Assembly (NCBI GenBank): GCA_023433445.1
Contig: JAEZCS010000177.1
Span: 1-8,389 of the forward strand
DNA from: Pseudomonadota bacterium
GTDB lineage: Bacteria; Pseudomonadota; Alphaproteobacteria; Sphingomonadales; Sphingomonadaceae
DNA: 8,389 nucleotides
Reading direction: 5' to 3'
Of the stretch, positions 6,594-8,389 are shown one piece after another. The notes beneath the pieces are model-generated. The model was given only the letters and a program-made list of their open reading frames with translations. It had not been told where the DNA came from and did no database searches. Every line of letters begins with the position of its first letter. Position 1 is the stretch's first letter. Position numbers and translations under genes: made by a program.

Positions 6594-6630
6594 GCCGGCG
6601 AGTTTTCGCCCGCCGGCGATTTTGTCGTTT
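6594..6630 (+). terminator. terminator- or attenuator-like hairpin in the ffh leader
   Basis: GCCGGCG (6594-6600) can pair with CGCCGGC (6611-6617) around a 10-base loop, and is followed by the T-rich stretch GATTTTGTCGTTT (6618-6630). It ends about 48 bases before the ffh start. It could close a short leader transcript or be a chance GC-rich fold; the half-sites are themselves self-complementary, so other folds compete. Confidence 0.3.
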
Positions 6631-6669
6631 GGCGGGGTGGCGCAGTTTTCCGGGCTTTTCGGCCCAAAT

Positions 6670-6675
6670 GAGGTG
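6670..6675 (+). promoter_or_regulatory. ffh ribosome binding site
   Basis: GAGGTG precedes two adjacent ATG codons (6676 and 6679). GAGG is only 2 bases from the first but 5 from the second, which favours ATG 6679 and the protein start MFDSLSDRL. Confidence 0.7.
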
Positions 6676-6678
6676 ATG

Positions 6679-8148
6679 ATGTTCGATTCGCTAAGCGATC
6701 GTCTGAGCGGGGTATTCGACAAACTGCGTGGGCGCGGTGCGCTGACGGAGGACGATGTCCGCGCTGCGATGCGCGAGGTGCGAATCGCACTGCTGGAAGC
6801 CGACGTCGCGCTGCCGGTCGTGCGCCAGTTCGTCGATCAGGCGACCGAGCGGGCTGTCGGCAACGACGTGCTGCGATCGGTCACGCCGGGCCAGATGGTC
6901 GTCAAGATCGTCTCCGACACGCTGACGGAAACGCTTGGCGCGGAGACCAGCGACCTGCTGATCGATGTCAGTCCGCCCGCCGTCGTCATGATGGTGGGCT
7001 TGCAGGGTTCCGGTAAAACTACCTCCACGGCGAAGATCGCCAAGCGCCTGAAGGACAAAGAGCGCAAGAAGGTGCTGATGGCGTCGCTCGACGTCCAGCG
7101 TCCGGCGGCGCAGGAACAGCTGGCTGTTCTGGGCACGCAGGCCGATGTCGCGACCCTGCCGATCGTGCCGGGCCAGCAGCCGGTCGATATCGCCAAGCGC
7201 GCTTTGCAGGCAGCCAAGCTCCAGGGCTTCGACGTGGTGATGCTCGATACGGCGGGCCGTCTGCACGTTGATCAGGCGCTGATGGACGAGATGAAGGCCG
7301 TGGCCGAAGTGTCCAACCCGGCGGAAATACTGCTCGTCGTCGACTCGCTGACGGGCCAGGACGCGGTGAATGTCGCGACCAGCTTTACCGCTCAGGTGCC
7401 GCTGACCGGCGTGGTGCTGACCCGGATGGACGGCGACGCGCGCGGCGGCGCTGCGCTGTCGATGCGTGCGGTCACGGGCCGCCCGATCAAATTCGCGGGC
7501 ACCGGCGAAAAGCTGGACGCGATCGAGCCCTTCCATCCTGCGCGCGTGGCGCAGCGCATCCTTGGCATGGGCGACGTCGTGTCGCTGGTCGAGAAGGCGG
7601 CCGAGGCGGTTGACGCCGACGAAGCTGAGAAGCTCGCCAAGAAAATGGCCAAGGGTCAGTTCGACATGAACGACCTGCGCGCGCAGCTCAATCAGATGCG
7701 CCGCATGGGTGGGCTTGGCGCGCTCGCGGGCATGCTGCCGGGCCTCAAGAAGGCGCAGGCGGCGATGGCGGCGAGCGGCGCCAATGACAAGACGCTGATC
7801 CATCTCGATGCGATGATCGGATCGATGACGCCCAAGGAGCGGGAGAAGCCCGGCCTGATCAACGCCAAGCGCAAGATCCGCATCGCCAAGGGTTCCGGCC
7901 GTACCGTGCAGGAAGTCAACAAGCTCCTGAAAATGCATCAGGAGATGGAAACGGCGATGAAGAAAATCCGCAAGATGGGCGGCCTCAAAGGGCTGGCCAA
8001 GATGTTCACCGGCGGTGGCATGGATAAGCTGATGGGCGGCGCGGGTGGTGCGCCGGACCTTGGCGGGCTCGGTGGATTGGGTGGCCTTGGCGGGGGTGGC
8101 AACATGCCCAACCTGCCGCCGGGCTTTCAGAATTTCATGAAGAAGTGA
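6679..8148 (+). CDS. ffh: signal recognition particle protein Ffh (SRP54)
   Basis: The 489-residue GTPase binds signal sequences emerging from the ribosome together with 4.5S RNA and docks with FtsY. The N domain spans about 1-86 and contains ALLEADVALPVV. The G domain has P-loop GLQGSGKT (107-114), DVQRPAA (138-144), DTAGR (190-194), TRMD (248-251, with Arg in place of the usual Lys) and GTGEKLDAIEPFHP. The methionine-rich M domain runs from about 325 and includes the RNA-binding segment RIAKGSGRTVQEVNKLLK (401-418). The tail is a Gly/Leu-rich repeat (GGLGGLGGLGGGG) ending FQNFMKK. The frame is open back to a TTG at 6622, but the conserved start and the ribosome binding site place it at 6679. 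A REPIN separates it from rpsP. Confidence 0.97.
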   Translation: MFDSLSDRLSGVFDKLRGRGALTEDDVRAAMREVRIALLEADVALPVVRQFVDQATERAVGNDVLRSVTPGQMVVKIVSDTLTETLGAETSDLLIDVSPPAVVMMVGLQGSGKTTSTAKIAKRLKDKERKKVLMASLDVQRPAAQEQLAVLGTQADVATLPIVPGQQPVDIAKRALQAAKLQGFDVVMLDTAGRLHVDQALMDEMKAVAEVSNPAEILLVVDSLTGQDAVNVATSFTAQVPLTGVVLTRMDGDARGGAALSMRAVTGRPIKFAGTGEKLDAIEPFHPARVAQRILGMGDVVSLVEKAAEAVDADEAEKLAKKMAKGQFDMNDLRAQLNQMRRMGGLGALAGMLPGLKKAQAAMAASGANDKTLIHLDAMIGSMTPKEREKPGLINAKRKIRIAKGSGRTVQEVNKLLKMHQEMETAMKKIRKMGGLKGLAKMFTGGGMDKLMGGAGGAPDLGGLGGLGGLGGGGNMPNLPPGFQNFMKK

Positions 8149-8155
8149 AGTAGCG

Positions 8156-8228
8156 CGTCATCCCAGCGCAAGCTGGGATCTCACTTCTCTCCAGGGGCAG
8201 AGAGATCCCAGCTTCCGCTGGGATGACG
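8156..8228. repeat. REPIN copy 4, between ffh and rpsP
   Basis: This is the best preserved copy. The two arms match at 26 of 27 positions after reverse complementing. Each arm folds into a perfect 8-base-pair stem ATCCCAGC/GCTGGGAT with a 4-base loop (GCAA at 8168-8171; GGAA on the minus strand at 8213-8216). The arms can also pair with each other over their whole length. It starts 8 bases after the ffh stop, so it may act as a transcript-end or processing signal between ffh and rpsP. Confidence 0.92.
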
Positions 8229-8271
8229 AATTGAGAAACAACTGGTTTAGTACGGAAAGGTCAAAAACAAC

Positions 8272-8389
8272 ATGGCAACGTCCATTCGTCTTTCGCGCGG
8301 TGGTTCCAAGAAGCGTCCTTATTACCGCATCGTCGTGGCCGACAGCGCGCCCCGCGTGACGGCAAGTTCATCGAGCGCATCGGCCGCTA
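8272..8389 (+). CDS. rpsP: 30S ribosomal protein S16, partial, frame broken by one missing base
   Basis: The gene runs off the window end. MATSIRLSRGGSKKRPYYRI and then VVADS are typical of bacterial S16, a small-subunit assembly protein. After Ser25 the frame as written reads APRVTASSSS, which is not S16. Adding one base after 8346 restores R-APRDGKFIERIGR, matching the family pattern ADSRxxRxGxFIERxG. The break is therefore a one-base deletion in what was probably CC (AGCCGCG read as AGCGCG). S16 is essential, so a sequencing or assembly error is more likely than a real mutation. GGAAAGG (8254-8260) lies a rather long 11 bases upstream of the ATG. In related bacteria rpsP leads rimM-trmD-rplS, which would lie beyond the window. 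Confidence 0.9.
   Translation, partial: MATSIRLSRGGSKKRPYYRIVVADSAPRVTASSSSASAA

Larger units (their letters stand above)
6447..6678 (+). promoter_or_regulatory. ffh upstream region, presumed promoter and leader
   Basis: The divergent gap between dapF and ffh is about 360 bases. Apart from the REPIN it holds no convincing gene. It should contain the ffh promoter, but I could not choose a -35/-10 pair with confidence; TTGGGC then GATACC at roughly 16-base spacing (about 6526-6548) is one weak candidate. Short frames here (for example 6485-6676) have no recognisable protein signature. The conserved 4.5S RNA core was looked for and not seen. Confidence 0.4.

Noticed and set aside
6485..6676. 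63-codon open frame just before ffh, as a possible leader peptide
   Set aside because: It has no family signature and no clear ribosome binding site. Two overlapping frames of similar length are equally open there, which suggests chance.
6622..6678. Longer ffh start at TTG 6622
   Set aside because: The extra residues are not part of the conserved N domain, and GAGGTG at 6670-6675 places the start at 6679.
6447..6678. 4.5S (SRP) RNA gene near ffh
   Set aside because: The conserved GGTCAGGTCCGGAAGGAAGC core is not present on either strand that I could see.
6926..7435. Arg in the Ffh G4 motif (TRMD rather than TKxD) as a defect
   Set aside because: Other motifs are intact, and from what I know of alphaproteobacterial Ffh this Arg is usual, so it does not suggest a broken GTPase.
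6691..7938. 415-codon minus-strand open frame opposite ffh
   Set aside because: It is antisense to conserved ffh, His/Arg/Leu-rich, and has no motif.
3139..8228. CRISPR array
   Set aside because: The repeated units are paired inverted arms more than a kilobase apart with coding genes between, not regular direct repeats with spacers.

Overview
The window is a stretch of GC-rich chromosome from an alphaproteobacterium, most likely a sphingomonad (Sphingobium/Sphingomonas group). I infer this from protein style (Ffh with a TRMD G4 motif, FtsY without a long acidic N-terminus), from the gene set, and from abundant REP-type palindromes built on CCCAGC-GNRA-GCTGGG. No database search was possible, so the genus is a judgement.

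Layout. Positions 1-33 may be the very end of an upstream gene. Positions 43-908 hold two overlapping plus-strand genes: a J-domain protein with a Cys/His-rich N-terminus and a thioredoxin-fold-type (2Fe-2S) protein. Iron superoxide dismutase (sodB, minus strand, 997-1608) follows. It is divergent, across a roughly 210-base regulatory region with nested palindromes, from a five-helix membrane protein (1819-2382) resembling the membrane domain of PuuD urate hydroxylase. A minus-strand operon then runs from right to left: dapF (6315), mtaB, ftsY, ispZ/yciB (2484). Its first three genes are tightly coupled, with a 3-base gap and a 4-base overlap. Divergent from dapF, ffh (6679-8148, plus) leads into rpsP (8272 to the window end). 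The two SRP-pathway GTPases, Ffh and its receptor FtsY, therefore lie within a few kb of each other.

How the genes work together. ffh and ftsY form the co-translational membrane-targeting pathway. mtaB modifies tRNA t6A37 and rpsP supplies ribosomal protein S16. dapF makes meso-diaminopimelate for lysine and peptidoglycan, and ispZ/yciB is an envelope/septation membrane protein. This is a core housekeeping locus, not an accessory island.

Most notable. Four paired REP elements (REPINs) occur within about 5.1 kb. Three lie between genes. The fourth sits inside mtaB and is read through in frame, adding about 28 residues between two domains. The hairpin stems covary between copies. The REPIN upstream of ispZ appears to contribute its Shine-Dalgarno sequence through a single base change. 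The rpsP reading frame is broken near residue 25 by one missing base, which is most likely a sequence error because the gene is essential.
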